Shown here: positions 22,488-34,797 of the stretch, piece by piece
How the letters are laid out: each line of letters opens with the position of its first letter
How positions within the stretch are numbered: position 1 is the stretch's first letter
DNA from: Fistularia commersonii
Taxonomy: Eukaryota > Chordata > Actinopteri > Syngnathiformes > Fistulariidae
Direction: 5' to 3'
DNA length: 64,000 nucleotides
NCBI GenBank assembly: GCA_037954325.1
Contig: JBBMNZ010000016.1
Location: 1,236,001 to 1,300,000 of the forward strand
Notes under the pieces: model-generated
What the model saw: only the letters and a program-made list of their open reading frames with translations
Database searches by the model: none
Told to the model about the DNA's origin: nothing
Translations under genes and position numbers: made by a program

Positions 22488-23247
22488 ACTCTAACTACAC
22501 ACACCGCGCCACCACCATTTGCTGTTTGTGTAAAAGTGATTAGCCAGACACAACTGCGAAACTGTTACCTTTATGGAGGCGCGGGGGCGCGGAGGCGCGG
22601 GAGCGCGCAGCTCGGTGGCAGGAGTCAGGCCGCGGGCGGGAAGCGTCCTACCCCCCCCCCATCCCCCAGGATTATTGTGGAAAAATATATCGAAATTAAA
22701 ATGAGTATGATTTTAAAACGTTGCAGCTCTGAACGTTTCTTGCGATTTTATGTGTGATATGTACATGTTTATATATATAGGAACACGGTTAAGACATCTC
22801 AATTGAAAATGAGCAAGTTCGCAGTTTAAAATAAGATTATTTATTTTCAATTTAACTCGATTTTTATTTTCAGCGCAATTGAAAAAGAAAAAAACAACCC
22901 CCAAAATATTTTTTATCCTGACAACAGAGGAATCAACGGTTATTACAAATTTATTCCCTTTCCAGATTTCCCGATTTGAATGTATAAATATAAATTAACG
23001 AGCGGATTGTCTTTGACGGCTGAACGGATAAACATTCATAACACAATTATTCCATTGTAATTATTTTAAAAGTATCCGCGCTTGTATCGTCGTAATTACA
23101 ATGTAATGAGATCGGAGCGCATCATCTCTCCAAGGTGAGAGGAAAATAAAAATCACTCCTTTTAACAGGTGGAATTAAGACAAAAATGTGCATCATCTCG
23201 CGGCTGTAAGGAGATAAGACAGAAGGGATGCGGATTCTTCCTCGGGG

Positions 23248-23253
23248 TTTATT
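23248..23253 (-). terminator. foxd3: Probable foxd3 polyadenylation signal (AATAAA)
   Basis: AATAAA on the minus strand about 440 nt beyond the foxd3 stop, giving a plausible 3' UTR. Microsatellites at 23349-23414 and 23565-23644 would lie in that UTR. The cleavage site was not tested. Confidence 0.5.
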
Positions 23254-23385
23254 TACAAATAAAAGTCTGTTTACAACACGATAGAGCTACACAGAATGAC
23301 ATATATCTGATTTTTTTCATTATAAACACTTTTCAGAGCTTTGAGTGTATGTGTGTGTGTGTGAGAGAGAGAGAGACAGAGAGAG

Positions 23386-23416
<31 letters not shown>

Positions 23417-23692
23417 AAAGAGGGGGAAGCAAAACGTGTCCTTTTTTAGCTTCCGGTAAAAAATAAAAATAAAATGAAACTAAAAATCACAGACAGGTAA
23501 AATCCTTTTTTTGTACAAATATTTACAAACATTACCTGTAATTTGTGCTCAGTGTCCAGGGGCTGCACACACACACACACACACACGCACACACGCACAC
23601 ACACGCACACACGCACACACGCACACACACACACACACACACACAGCCGGCAATGTCCATAAAAAAATAAGAGTCACTTTGTGTCCTTGCGC

Positions 23693-24593
23693 TCACTGTG
23701 ACGGCCACTTGGACGCCGCGGCGGCCGCTGCCGCCGCCGCCGCCGTAGGCAGGACGTGTCCTGAGAGGATGCCGGACGGCACGCCGAGGATGGGCGTCCG
23801 GCTCAGGGACAGCGAGCCGCCGAGCAACGCGGCCGACTGCACGGACACCGGCGGCCGTAGGAAGGCCTGCTGAGCGGCCGCGGCGGCGGCTGCGGCCGCA
23901 GCGGCAGACGCCGGCGCCGGCGATGACGCGCCGGACACGCCGATGATGTTCTCGATGCTGAAGGACGGCCGGCCGGAAGGCTCCGACTTGATGACGGACG
24001 CGGCGCTGAGGCCGCCGAGCTGCAGCTGCAGGCCGGGCCCCAGCTGCTGGTTGAACGCCTTCCGGTTGAGCTCCGCGGAGGGCAGCAGCGGGACGCCCGG
24101 CGGCAGCACCGGCCCCACCGGCGGGATGTAGGGGTACTGCAGGGCCGCCGGGTGCGAGTAGGCCGCCGGGTGCAGGCCGTAGTGGCGGCCGTAGGGCCCC
24201 CCCAGGCCGTAGGCGCCGAAGCTCTGCATCATGAGCGCCGTCTGGTCCCGCAGCACGTCCGGCTGCACGCGTTTGAAGCGCTTCCGGCGCCGCAGGAAGC
24301 TGCCGTTGTCGAACATGTCCTCGGACGCAGGGTCCAGGGTCCAGTAGTTGCCCTTGCCGGGGTTGCCGGGCTCCCGCGGGATCTTCACGAAGCAGTCGTT
24401 GAGGGACAGGTTGTGGCGGATGGAGTTCTGCCAGGCGGGGAACTTCTCCCGGTAGTACGGGAAGCGGTTGCTGATGAACTCGCAGATGCCGCTAAGGGTG
24501 AGCTTCTTCTGCGGGCTTTGCAGGATGGCCATGGTGATCAGGGCGATGTAGGAGTACGGCGGCTTCACCAGGCTGCTTTTGGGCTTCTGCGCC

Positions 24594-24630
<37 letters not shown>

Positions 24631-24967
24631 GCGCCGCACCCGGGTCCAGCCCGTCCCCCTTGCCGGCTCCGGCGTCGCCCTCCCCGGCGCTCTCACAGCC
24701 CGGGCTCCCCAGCGCATCCTCCTCCTCCTCGTCCTCTTCTTCCTCCTCCTCCTCCTCCACCTCCTTCCCCACCTCGATGTGGTCCTCCTGGCCGCCGCCG
24801 CCGCCACGCAGGCCCCGCAGGACGCCCCCCGCCGGGCTCCCGCAGCCCGCCGCGTCCAGCCGCCGCTCCACGCAGTCGTCGTCTCCCTCTCCCACCACGT
24901 CGATGTCCACGTCCTCCGCCGTGAGCGCGCCGTGGCCGGACATGTCGCTACCCCCGGACAGGGTCAT
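23693..24967 (-). CDS. foxd3: foxd3, forkhead box D3 transcription factor (single exon)
   Basis: Intronless 424-residue protein. FOXD3 is a nuclear forkhead factor, mostly a repressor, that controls neural crest specification and pluripotency. The start MTLSGGSDMSG followed by LTAEDVDIDVVGEGDD is the conserved FoxD3 N-terminus, so the first ATG is chosen. Domains: acidic Glu/Asp tract 70-84; Gly run 114-125; forkhead 134-233 with VKPPYSYIALITMAI, recognition helix NSIRHNLSLNDCF (181-193), and RRRKRFKR (226-233) as nuclear signal; eh1-type Groucho/TLE motif FSIENIIG (336-343), preceded by IKSE (326-329), a possible SUMO site; Ala runs at 355-365 and 409-418; C-terminal KWPSQ. No intron is expected, as in other foxd3 genes. 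The neighbouring alg6 supports orthology. It is longer than the zebrafish protein mainly through the homopolymer tracts. Confidence 0.97.
24269..24568 (-). other. foxd3: Forkhead DNA-binding domain of foxd3
   Basis: This stretch encodes residues 134-233 and is nearly invariant across FoxD proteins. Helix 3 (NSIRHNLSLNDCF) contacts DNA. Wing 2 ends in the basic RRRKRFKR. Confidence 0.95.
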
Positions 24968-26813
24968 CTCCCGGCGGCCGCCCCGGTTCGTCTACCGGAG
25001 TCCCGAACCGGCGTGACGCGGGCGATCGGTCACCCACGCGGCGCGACAAACTTGGCGCTCGCCTCCCCTCCCCTTTCCCCCCCTCCTCCTCTCCTTCCTC
25101 CTCCTCTTCGTCCTCACCTCCTACTCCTCCTCCACGCACAGGGGAAACTTACACTTCTTCCAAAGTGCGTGTGCGCGTGTGTGCGTGGGTCCTCCCGGTG
25201 CAGCGCGGAGGCCCCGGTGAGCGGCGCGGCTCGGGGGGCGTTTCGGGCCGGGAGGGGGTTCCGTAGGCGCGCCGTCCTGCAGGAGAACCGGACCGGGGAG
25301 ACGCGTGCGTGGACCGGACACTCTGATAGATGACTTTCCCCACTATAAGATATACTACCGGCGGGGACACGTGGTTCCGTGACGACAGACGCCCCCCTCT
25401 TCTTCACCTCCTCCTCTTCCTCCTCCCTTCTTCCCTCCTTCCCCTCCTCCCTCGCTGTTAAACCATGCAAACTCGAGTTGTTTCATGAATTTGTCAACAA
25501 TGGGACACCGGCGGGGCGGCTTCCCGCACGGCCCCGCGTCCGTCCGTCATACGCCGTTGAACGGCAGGAGGAAGAGGAGGAGGAGGAGGAGGAAAAGAAG
25601 AGGGAGGAGGAGGGAAAATTGCCGAGTGATTGAAAGATCCGATGCGCGTTTTGCTCGGCCCGCGGGAAACGAGGAGGAGGTTTGCGGGAGCGATGCGTGG
25701 CCGGAGGCGGCGGGATCGGACACGACGGCAGCTAAGTTGGCACCGGAAGTCGCCTTTGATTTATATCTGATTTGTATTTTTTTTTCATGAGATTTCATTT
25801 TGCATTTTTATTTTATTCCGTTTGCATGTTTCGTTCCCGCGCCGCTCCTCCGATGCGTAAAAGGAGCTCCGTGCCGAGGGAGGACGCGCCGGCGACGGCG
25901 GTGGTCGAGACGGAGACCCCGCGGGCGGAACACCACCATCACCGCGTCCGCCTATTATTGTTATTATTATCATCATCATTATTATTATAACCATTATTAT
26001 TATTATTATTATTAGCATAACTCTTGTAATTTCTTACGTGTGACAGCGCAGGTTGAATGCGCAGATTCAGACCCACGGAGACGCACGGCGGGACCGCGCT
26101 GTGTTCTATAGAATAAAATTAAAAAACACCATATATTCATTATTATTATCGTTACTTAAATTTAAATAAAACAATTTTTTCCCACATCGGAATCCTTTTA
26201 GTAGATCGATTTCTAATATCGATTATCAGTCGATTTGCCGCGCGCTTTTCCAACCCCTCAAAAAAGATCGATAAATGACAAATAAAAAAAATAAAATAAA
26301 TAGATAAAAATGATCTGTTGTTGAATTAAATCTACCGAGATTTTATTTCTCATAAATCTCGCTTGGTTTTAAATCGCTCGTCCTTAATGAGATTAATTAA
26401 CGCGATTCGACCGAAATGATCGTTTTATTCCTTTTTATTAAATGACAGTTTTAATTATGTTGTATTTATATTTATCTATTTTGGGATCCGTGGGAGGGGA
26501 TGAACGACCCCTTCCATCGCAGAGAGGAAGAGGAGGAGAGGAGAAGAGGAGGCCCGCAGAGGAGGAGGAGGTCGAGAAGGTGCGGGTTAAATCCCTCCGG
26601 TGCCGCGTGAAAACGCGTGATTTTACGCGCGTCTTTCCCTCCACCTGTTTTCCCGTGGGTGATGTTTTATTGGAGATGATCCTCTTCCCCCCCACCTTGA
26701 TACCAAAAACTCCAATCGAAATTCCCCCTTTTTCGCAACCACGCCTCGTCGTTTCCCCCTCATTGTTTCTCTACGAGAATCACAATTTGGCAGGTGCAGG
26801 TTTTTCTTTAAAA

Positions 26814-26816
<3 letters not shown>

Positions 26817-26886
<70 letters not shown>
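26817..26886. repeat. (AC)n microsatellite
   Basis: About 35 AC units, about 1.9 kb upstream of the foxd3 start. Confidence 0.97.
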
Positions 26887-26888
<2 letters not shown>

Positions 26889-27276
26889 CAGAGTTGCAGT
26901 GTAGTGTGAAAGGCGGTGTAACTGCTGATCTAACCTGTGTGTGTGATGGAGGTGTGTGTGTGTGTGGGGGGGGGGGGTGCAAACCCGCCGTCCTTCGTGT
27001 GATCTTTTTTGAAGCCTCATAAATCCGCTTTTATACCTCCGCGGTTTGTTAATGAAATGTGCGTTTTAAGCACTCACGCACGGCTTAGCGCGACAAAACC
27101 TTTTAGGATAATAAGCCAACTCGGTCGGCGCGGCCTGGGCGTGGGGTGGGGGTGGGGGGGTTGCAGGTGCAGGTGATGGGGAGGGGGAACCATGTGATCC
27201 AAAAACTACCTGCAAGGTCACCCGACTGATAACTGTCATCTTAACAACGCAACGCTCCGCTGCTTTCGGGGAAATA

Positions 27277-27318
<42 letters not shown>

Positions 27319-28164
27319 GGTGGGATGCTACCTGTGTGTCGCAGGGTCAAAAGTTCAGAGGTCAAGGGTCATCTGCAGAGCCCACCTTTCCAAAGCACGT
27401 CTCCTTTTTTAAACAAATCTATATACACACACAACAAATCTGTTTAGCCGGGGGAAACACAAAAATATACATATATATACACACAAAAGGCAGACCACGT
27501 TTGATTTCAGATGAGCTCCCGATCATTCGTCACATCCGGTTGTCCCTCCCCGCGCAGGTTCATAACCCGGAAATGAACCGGAAGTTGAGTCACGGTATGG
27601 CCGTAGGTTAAACCGATCCAAGGAAGATTTTTTTTTTTTCGATAAACGGAAGGAGGGCTAGAACTATTTAAAAGTATCCTGGCCCTGCGTGACTTTCGAG
27701 ACCCGCACACGTCCTCTTGCACGTGCTTCAACGCACCGTCTCGGGAGGGCATCCGGGCATCTCCACATCTGTGTGACGTAGAAATCCAGTCCAAATGATA
27801 ACAGTCATAATAATATATATTATGATTTGAATTTTATATTTTTTATGTAAAATTGATATTAATAATAACAAAAAGCTCGAAAAATAACATTTAAGCAAAT
27901 GATTTTGTCTTGTCTCCGGATGATGGCGGGGCCAGGTGATCAGGTGGGGGCAGCAAATCGTAGAATATTGTAATTAAAAAAACATCATATTAATAATTGT
28001 GAATAAATTTACTTCGTTTATTTATTAAAACAAACACCAACAATTCGGATAGAAATTTTTGATATCAAATTATGATTTCGTCTGACCTGGATCTTTAGTG
28101 GTTTGACTTAGAAGCAGCGGATACCTGGTGTTTTCTCTCCTCCATCTAATACGACGGAGCTCAT

Positions 28165-28178
28165 CACTCACTCACTCA

Positions 28179-28264
<86 letters not shown>
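28165..28264. repeat. (ACTC)n-(CT)n-(AC)n compound microsatellite
   Basis: Short ACTC and CT runs pass into about 37 AC units. Confidence 0.97.
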
Positions 28265-28267
<3 letters not shown>

Positions 28268-29439
28268 CATGGCGCAGGGTGACGCAACTCATGTCTGAAT
28301 CCATGTATAAATAAAAAAAATATTTATACATGATGGAAATAATATTTTATGTGGTTGGATTCGTTTCAACAGATGTCAGTCAATCAATCAATTAATCAGA
28401 CTTGTCTCCTCTCCTCCTCCTCCACCTCCACTCCTAAGACCATTTTAAAATAAAAATAGGGTGATTCCCATGAATTTAAATCATAGAAATAAATTGAAAT
28501 AAAATTTAAAAAATAATATCCGGTTTGCGACAGGAGACTGGTGAGATACACACGGAAAACCTTGCGTGAACGGCAGGCGAGAAGACGGCCTGCGCCGCCG
28601 GGATGTTTCGTTTGAATATCATTTTTATTTAAAAAAAATAATAAACATAAATAAACAGATAGTGCGTGTTTCTGTCTTTCCGATGGGATGAAGATCACGT
28701 GGATCGATGGCTTCGGATATTCATTCATATTTTTGTATTTATTGATCATATTACTTCGAAAACGTCAAATCCGTGCGTCTTTTCTCCGGCGATCATCCGC
28801 ACCTCCTCCACGGTGTGGAAGTGACACCTCCACCCGGATCTCCATGCAAATGCTCACTTTTTAAGTAGGTGCCATGTCGTTCCCCGGGTTTTTGTCATTC
28901 AGATCGGCAGCCGCGGGCTTCAGCCCGCACCTCCATCACCCGCATCCCGCAATATTCTACCACGAATCTAAACCGGAAGTTTACAAAGTGTGAAGTCCCC
29001 CCTCCCACCCACTGCGCATGTCTCAATGTCAGGTACCATCCTGCACCCACATCCACGGGAGTTCCCTAAAGCCATCCCCCCCACCCACACACATACACGA
29101 ATGCACGCGCACACGCACTGTGAATCCCCTCCTCCTGCTCCTCCCAGAGTGATGGCCCTCTCACCTCATCCTTCAGAGACGCTTCACCTCCGCTCACACG
29201 CCATTAGCAATTCAAGGAGGCCTCTGACTGCTTCTTCTCCTGCTCCTCCTGCTCCACCAGACCTGCAGACCAGATGTTTGGGGAGCTACTGGGGAGAATC
29301 GCCACGACCCACACCAACACACACCCACACACACAGACCCACACCGACACACACCCACACATACTGACCCACATCGACACACACTGACCAACCCCGACTT
29401 CAGGCCTGATTTGCTGTATTCACACACATATAAATATAT

Positions 29440-29448
29440 CTAATATGA

Positions 29449-29498
<50 letters not shown>

Positions 29499-29551
29499 AT
29501 AGCTGCCCAGGCTGCCATAACAGTACACACATATATCAATCTAAAATAAAA

Positions 29552-29640
<89 letters not shown>

Positions 29641-29653
29641 GTCTATCTATCTA

Positions 29654-29694
<41 letters not shown>

Positions 29695-29748
29695 GAGTGT
29701 GTGTGTTTGTATAAAGAAGACTCCTTGCTTGTCATGGCTGCTGGGGTG

Positions 29749-29821
<73 letters not shown>

Positions 29822-29936
29822 CTCAACATGTATATGTCTATTTCTATATCTATGTAGATATATACACTTGTGTGTGTATAAAGTGTGTATAAAGAAGCGT
29901 CCTTACCTGTTACGGCTGCTGGGGGTTGGAGGATGT

Positions 29937-29991
<55 letters not shown>

Positions 29992-30012
29992 CTCACACAC
30001 ACACACACACAG

Positions 30013-30046
<34 letters not shown>

Positions 30047-30077
30047 GTATATATATATACACACTTATATATACGTA

Positions 30078-30137
<60 letters not shown>

Positions 30138-30360
30138 TATGCATAAAGAAGAGTCCCTGCCTCCAATGGCTGCTGGGGGTTGGGGGGTGCCTGCGCACAC
30201 ACATGCGCGTGCACACACACACACCTCAACATGTATATATTTATATCTATATAGAAACATATTATATATATAAATATGTGTGTGTATCCTTGCCTGTTAT
30301 GGCTGCTGGCGGTTGCGGGGTGCGCACACACACACACACAGACACCCACACACACACACC
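29440..30360. repeat. Composite tandem array of (GT)n-core-(AC)n units with (TATC)n
   Basis: After (GT)n (29451-29496) and (TATC/TGTC)n (29552-29693), four related cores occur at 29709-29750, 29888-29940, 30141-30196 and 30283-30326. Each carries a version of ataaagaagagtccctgcct then ggctgctgggggttgg. Cores are followed by AC tracts, and the last three are preceded by GT or TG runs. The linker cctcaacatgtatat recurs at 29820 and 30222. This is a tandemly duplicated unit of about 150-250 bp, not independent microsatellites. Confidence 0.85.
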
Positions 30361-30879
30361 CTCACAAGCTAATCAAAGTGGTTCTGCTGTCTCCCGAAAT
30401 TAAGGATTGCACCTTTAAATTGTCAATTACTGGGAGGTTAAGTGGACTGAATAGACCCGCTGATTCAAATCAGGTGTTACGATTTACCGCGCAGGGCTCC
30501 CCGACTTCATTACATCCTCTCGCTCTGGCAGGCGGCGGTGGCGGCGGCGGCGGCGGCGGTGGTGGTGGTGTGCACCCATTGCACAAAGACTAAGAGGAAC
30601 AAAAAAAAACAACACACACACATGGTGTCACACATCCGCGGTCACTTCTTCTATTTTCCGATCATCTTTCGGAGTTGACGTGTGTGTGTCTGTGTGTGAG
30701 GTTGTTTACCTCCTGCAGGGGTCGACCCCTCACACACACACACACACACACAGACACACACACACACACACATACACACACACACCTACTCTGGAAGTCC
30801 AAAGTCGGGTGCACAAGCATTAATATTTGAACCCCCCCCGAGAGTTCTCTTCACAGATGCAATCAATGGCTGCTATCCA

Positions 30880-31260
30880 TCCTGCCTGTGTATGTCTTCT
30901 AGGTATGGCCTTTGTCATTAGGCCATAATTCTCCCCCCCTCTGCACCGTCCCGCATCACTCCTCCGCTCCACACTCTCACAAATGCCTCGGGGCCATAAA
31001 TACTAATGAAATGTCTTTGCTTAATTTGATTTTGCTGGTACACTTGCAGTTATGGCTGAACTTTCCCACGAGAGAGGCTGATTGAACACTTTGGAGTCCT
31101 TATGGAAGCGGGAAAACATTCCGGAGAGCTGGCGAGATCATTTCCATAATTACCCCGATCGGCAGCCTAATGACCCTCTGTGACAATAAAAAGATCTCTT
31201 GTTAATTCCGTCCCTGCCGCTGACATTCAGGAGATTCCTGTCTTCCATGTTTGAGGGTTC
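30880..31260. promoter_or_regulatory. Candidate foxd3 distal regulatory block
   Basis: About 6 kb upstream of foxd3, a repeat-free stretch containing aaatactaatgaaatg, cttaatttgattttgc, ccataattacccc and gacaataaaaag, which are homeodomain-like and SOX-like motifs. Regulatory function is inferred from position and texture and is untested. Confidence 0.3.
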
Positions 31261-34200
31261 ACAAGATAACAAGTGTACTTTTTTCCCCTCCCTTGGAAAA
31301 AAAGAGAAAGAGCAGCGGCATTCAGCCGCGGCTGCGCACGCACGGCTCGTCCACCCTGCCCCAAAGTTGGATAATTTATGGTCTTCAGAGGGGGGATTAT
31401 AAAGATGGATCTTTGAGGCGATCAATTGTCGTGTTGCGTTTTGAATGGTGGGGTAGAAATGAAGAGCAGAATAATTAAAAAGATCACAAGTCCCCCCTCG
31501 CATGGAATAATGAGCGGCTCTTGGAGGCCTCTGCTGCAACACCCACCCACACACACACACACATATCAAAGTTTGGGGGGATTTTTTGAGGCCGTGCACA
31601 TCATAAGCGCACTGGTCGGTGGTGGTGCTTGTTGCCGGGACGCCACAGCGCCGGGTGACTCAGAGCAGGCACGGAACGGGACGGCCGCTTGGAATATATG
31701 ACGGGGCGTCCACAATGTCCAGAGTGTTTTGTGCTAAAATAAAAAAATGAATAACCCCATCTGCTCGGTGCATTTGTGGACGGGCCGTTGTCCCCGTGCC
31801 GCTTGTCTTATGAGACTATTTATGACTCAGAATGCATTAGACTTAATGTGGCTCCGCCATCATAGCCCACTCTTGTCTTCCCGCCGAGCTGCAAATACAG
31901 TTCCGTTTGTCTGACGGCGGGATGTGCGCGGGGTGGCCGGGACGCCGGGCCCGGCTATTTTCAGCGGCTCGACCACACCTGGCCGCCCGAGAGTCGAAAC
32001 CTGCCGAGACGGCGGGGAACATCTGACGGTCGTCCACAGCTGTGGAAGGTCCCGCTCACAGAGATGTTCTTTGACGGCGGAGTGTCGAAAAGCAAAAATA
32101 ATCAGCCACATGAATGCAGGCAGTGATTCTGATATTCCACGGCCGGGAGCATGTTCTCAAGACCATTTTTCACGGGTTCTGATTGGCAGGCTGATGGAGC
32201 GCACCCCCGCCGCCTTTCGCGGGACGACCAAACCAGGTTAAATGCGAAATGAATGGCGTCAGATTGGTTCGGACCGCAGCGCCGACCCGCGACGTCCCTC
32301 TTGTGACGCTGAAAGGACGACATCCGGCCTGGACGGGACCCCAGCACGTGGCTGGATTCTCACAGAGAATCCGGCCAATTGTGTCATTTAAAGATGTTAC
32401 CAAATCATCAAAGTGCTGCGGTTAATAGTTTTTGGGCCAGTTAGTTCTTTAATGTCACAAGAGCCGAGGGGGGCGCGGGGTGGAGGATTAGCCGGCCAGC
32501 TAATCGGCCCATGTGACTGCACTTGAGAAAGTGGCTCAGAACAGAAAATTCAATTATCATGTTAGAATTCGGCATGAAAACAATCTATACTAGAAATTAG
32601 AGGTATTCCTGTCAGATGACTCGTGTTAGCAAAGCTAATGTCATTTGGGAAAGCCTTACGCCTTCTTTGGATGTTATCAAATGTTTACAAAAGGGCTTAA
32701 TGTGCTAAACTGCAATCGGAGGATCTGGCGGTTATTCCTCCCCGAACATGAGCGCCGGTCCACACGACCGGCCGTGCATTGTGGGTAACGGGAGTTATAT
32801 CAAAAGTCGCCCTGAATAGTTCAGATTGATCCGCCGCGTTGTTTTGATGGGAGCCAAAGGAGAATCGCCCCGTTCTTCGGAGGCCGACGGTGGATACGTT
32901 CCTTGGCAAAATGAAAGGAAAATGTTTGATGGAGTCATTTGAAATGTAGAATTAGGCTTTCTGACTCGGCGGGTCGTGTGGATATTTTCAGGAAAAAAAC
33001 CTTTTCCACGAGTGGTCGGTGCAGTTTATATGGGACAAACGTATCAATCTCCCTCTATCGCTTCATTGTTAAATATTTGTCGCACTTATGTAATGATTAC
33101 TCTTACTTCCCCCGGGGGGACGTGTCCTCCCAGGTCAGGTTTTGCTGCATCCTGCGAGGGGCCTTCAAACTTTCAGAGGGCCCACAAAGGCCCCCATTCT
33201 CCTCCGTGTTGCTCTTCTTCATCGCCCGGCTCCGGGGTATAGCGGATCTCCTCAAACCCGTCCATTGTCCGGCCAGAATCACATATTAAATTTGCCCTAC
33301 ATGAGCCGTTTCATTGAGCCGGGACGGGAATTCCTTTGCCGGGTCGTCCGTCTGTGTACATGGTTTGGACACACATTTGAGACAAAGCCAGTCAGTCAAG
33401 GATAATATTGAGGAAGTTACATATATTTCAAGTTTTACTGCATATGTCATTGCTGTTTTGTGCTCCCCGAGCGTCGGAGTTGTCGGTTTGGATTCTTGCA
33501 GGGGTACATGGAGGGGGGCGGACGCCGACTGCATGTGTTCCAAAAAATTTCTCCCAGCGTATGTAATGTTTTGCACCCCATTAGGAATTCTGGATTTTCC
33601 CCATCAGGAATGTCAACTGAATAGAAAGCGGGGGGGGAACTAAGAGAGGCCTCTATCTACAGCGGACAATTAACAATGAATAATAAAGAAGCAAAATCAG
33701 ATTCTGGCCGGCCGGCGGTCCAGTGGAGAATTCATCTGTTCTGCGCGAGGAGGTCGCCGTTTTTTATGCCTTATCTGCATCCGCACGCCGCCGCGGTTCA
33801 GCTTATCGCCGCCACCGTGTCACCGATTCATGCCGCGCCGGTTGTTGTCCCTGGCATCTCAAAACTATAGTATGTTTTTTCATCAACCGTGCAAACAGGT
33901 TGTTTTTTTTTCCAATGGAGCATAAAAAGGCAATGAGCTCGCTTGCAAACCAACCTATATGGTGGCGGACACACGACATATGTTCTCCACCTTGTTCTGC
34001 TGGAGAACATCCGTTTCCAATGCTTTTGGAGAATCGATATCTTACCATAGATTTCAGCTGGTTGAGGCGTCGACCAACCCCATTGCTGCTTAGTTACCCA
34101 AATCCCACATCGGGATGCGTCTGGACAAAATGGCGTCCACATGAACCCGTCACGTTCAGTGAGCGTTCAGTGTTTTGCAATCCGGCGTCCAAAACTGAAA

Positions 34201-34280
34201 AATGTATCTTCAAGTTTGATTTCCAGACAAATGCGACACCTCCTGTGTGTGGCCTCCTGTCCCCATTACATGTCAGGCAG
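31261..34280. other. Gene-free upstream region
   Basis: Moderately GC-rich sequence with no recognised exon or transposon. The block around 31800-31860 includes atttatgactcagaatgc, with an AP-1-like TGACTCA. Short open frames are unsupported. Confidence 0.6.
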
Positions 34281-34285
34281 CACGT

Positions 34286-34327
34286 CAGGTCATTATTATT
34301 ATTATTATGATTATTATAATAATCATA

Positions 34328-34374
<47 letters not shown>

Positions 34375-34545
34375 CATCATTATAATCACCATTATTATTA
34401 TTATCATTATTATCATTATCAACATCATTATTATTGTAATTGTTGGTATTATTATCATTATCATTATTAAAATTATCATTAGCAACATCAACATGATTAT
34501 TGTTACTATATTTATTATTATTATTATTGTTATTATTAATTTATT

Positions 34546-34592
<47 letters not shown>

Positions 34593-34739
34593 TATTATTA
34601 TCATCATCATTATTATTGCTGTTGTTGTTATCATTATTATTACTATTATCATTAGAAAAACGATAATAATGATAACAACAGCAACAACAGCAATAATGAT
34701 AACAATAACAACAACAACAACAATAATAATAATGATAAC

Positions 34740-34772
<33 letters not shown>

Positions 34773-34797
34773 TATTATTATTATTATTATTACAATC
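34286..34797. repeat. (ATT)n/(CAT)n compound trinucleotide tract with inverted symmetry
   Basis: About 510 bp of trinucleotides: TTA-rich then (CAT)n at 34548-34590 on the left, AAT/AAC-rich on the right. The halves around 34656-34664 are near reverse complements (ttattgctgttgttgttatc against gataacaacagcaacaacag). Confidence 0.93.

Larger units (their letters stand above)
18051..23230. other. alg6-foxd3 intergenic region
   Basis: No protein gene is supported. Contents are a candidate conserved block (18820-18960), SINE-like pieces (19862-20465) and (AC)/(GT) tracts at 20879-20918, 21253-21287, 21391-21490, 21924-22018 and 22440-22484. AT-rich sequence continues up to the foxd3 3' end. Confidence 0.7.
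23690..25760. promoter_or_regulatory. foxd3: CpG island covering foxd3 and its promoter
   Basis: Dense CG dinucleotides run through the CDS and about 800 bp upstream, in contrast to AT-rich flanks on both sides. The promoter and 5' UTR must lie at about 24968-25760. Pyrimidine-rich tracts occur at 25070-25135 and 25385-25450. A plus-strand TATAAGA at about 25344 is present, but its use is unknown. Confidence 0.7.
25760..29440. other. foxd3 upstream region, gene-free
   Basis: AT-rich DNA with ATT-rich microsatellite at 25958-26014 and (AC)/(GT) tracts at 26817-26886, 27280-27310 and 28190-28264. No exon or transposon is recognised. Confidence 0.7.

Noticed and set aside
24579..25016. Pro/Ser-rich plus-strand frame
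   Set aside because: It comes from the complement of Gly and Glu codon tracts in foxd3.
24152..25333. 393-codon plus-strand open frame opposite foxd3
   Set aside because: It is antisense to the GC-rich forkhead gene, is rich in Ala/Leu/Pro from composition, and shows no domain. It is a shadow of foxd3.
25340..25350. TATAAGA as a TATA box
   Set aside because: It lies on the plus strand, opposite to foxd3. It could only serve a divergent transcript, for which no other evidence exists.
29647..30403. Several His-Thr or Cys-Val repeat open frames
   Set aside because: They are translations of (AC)n/(GT)n microsatellites, which have no stop codons in these frames.
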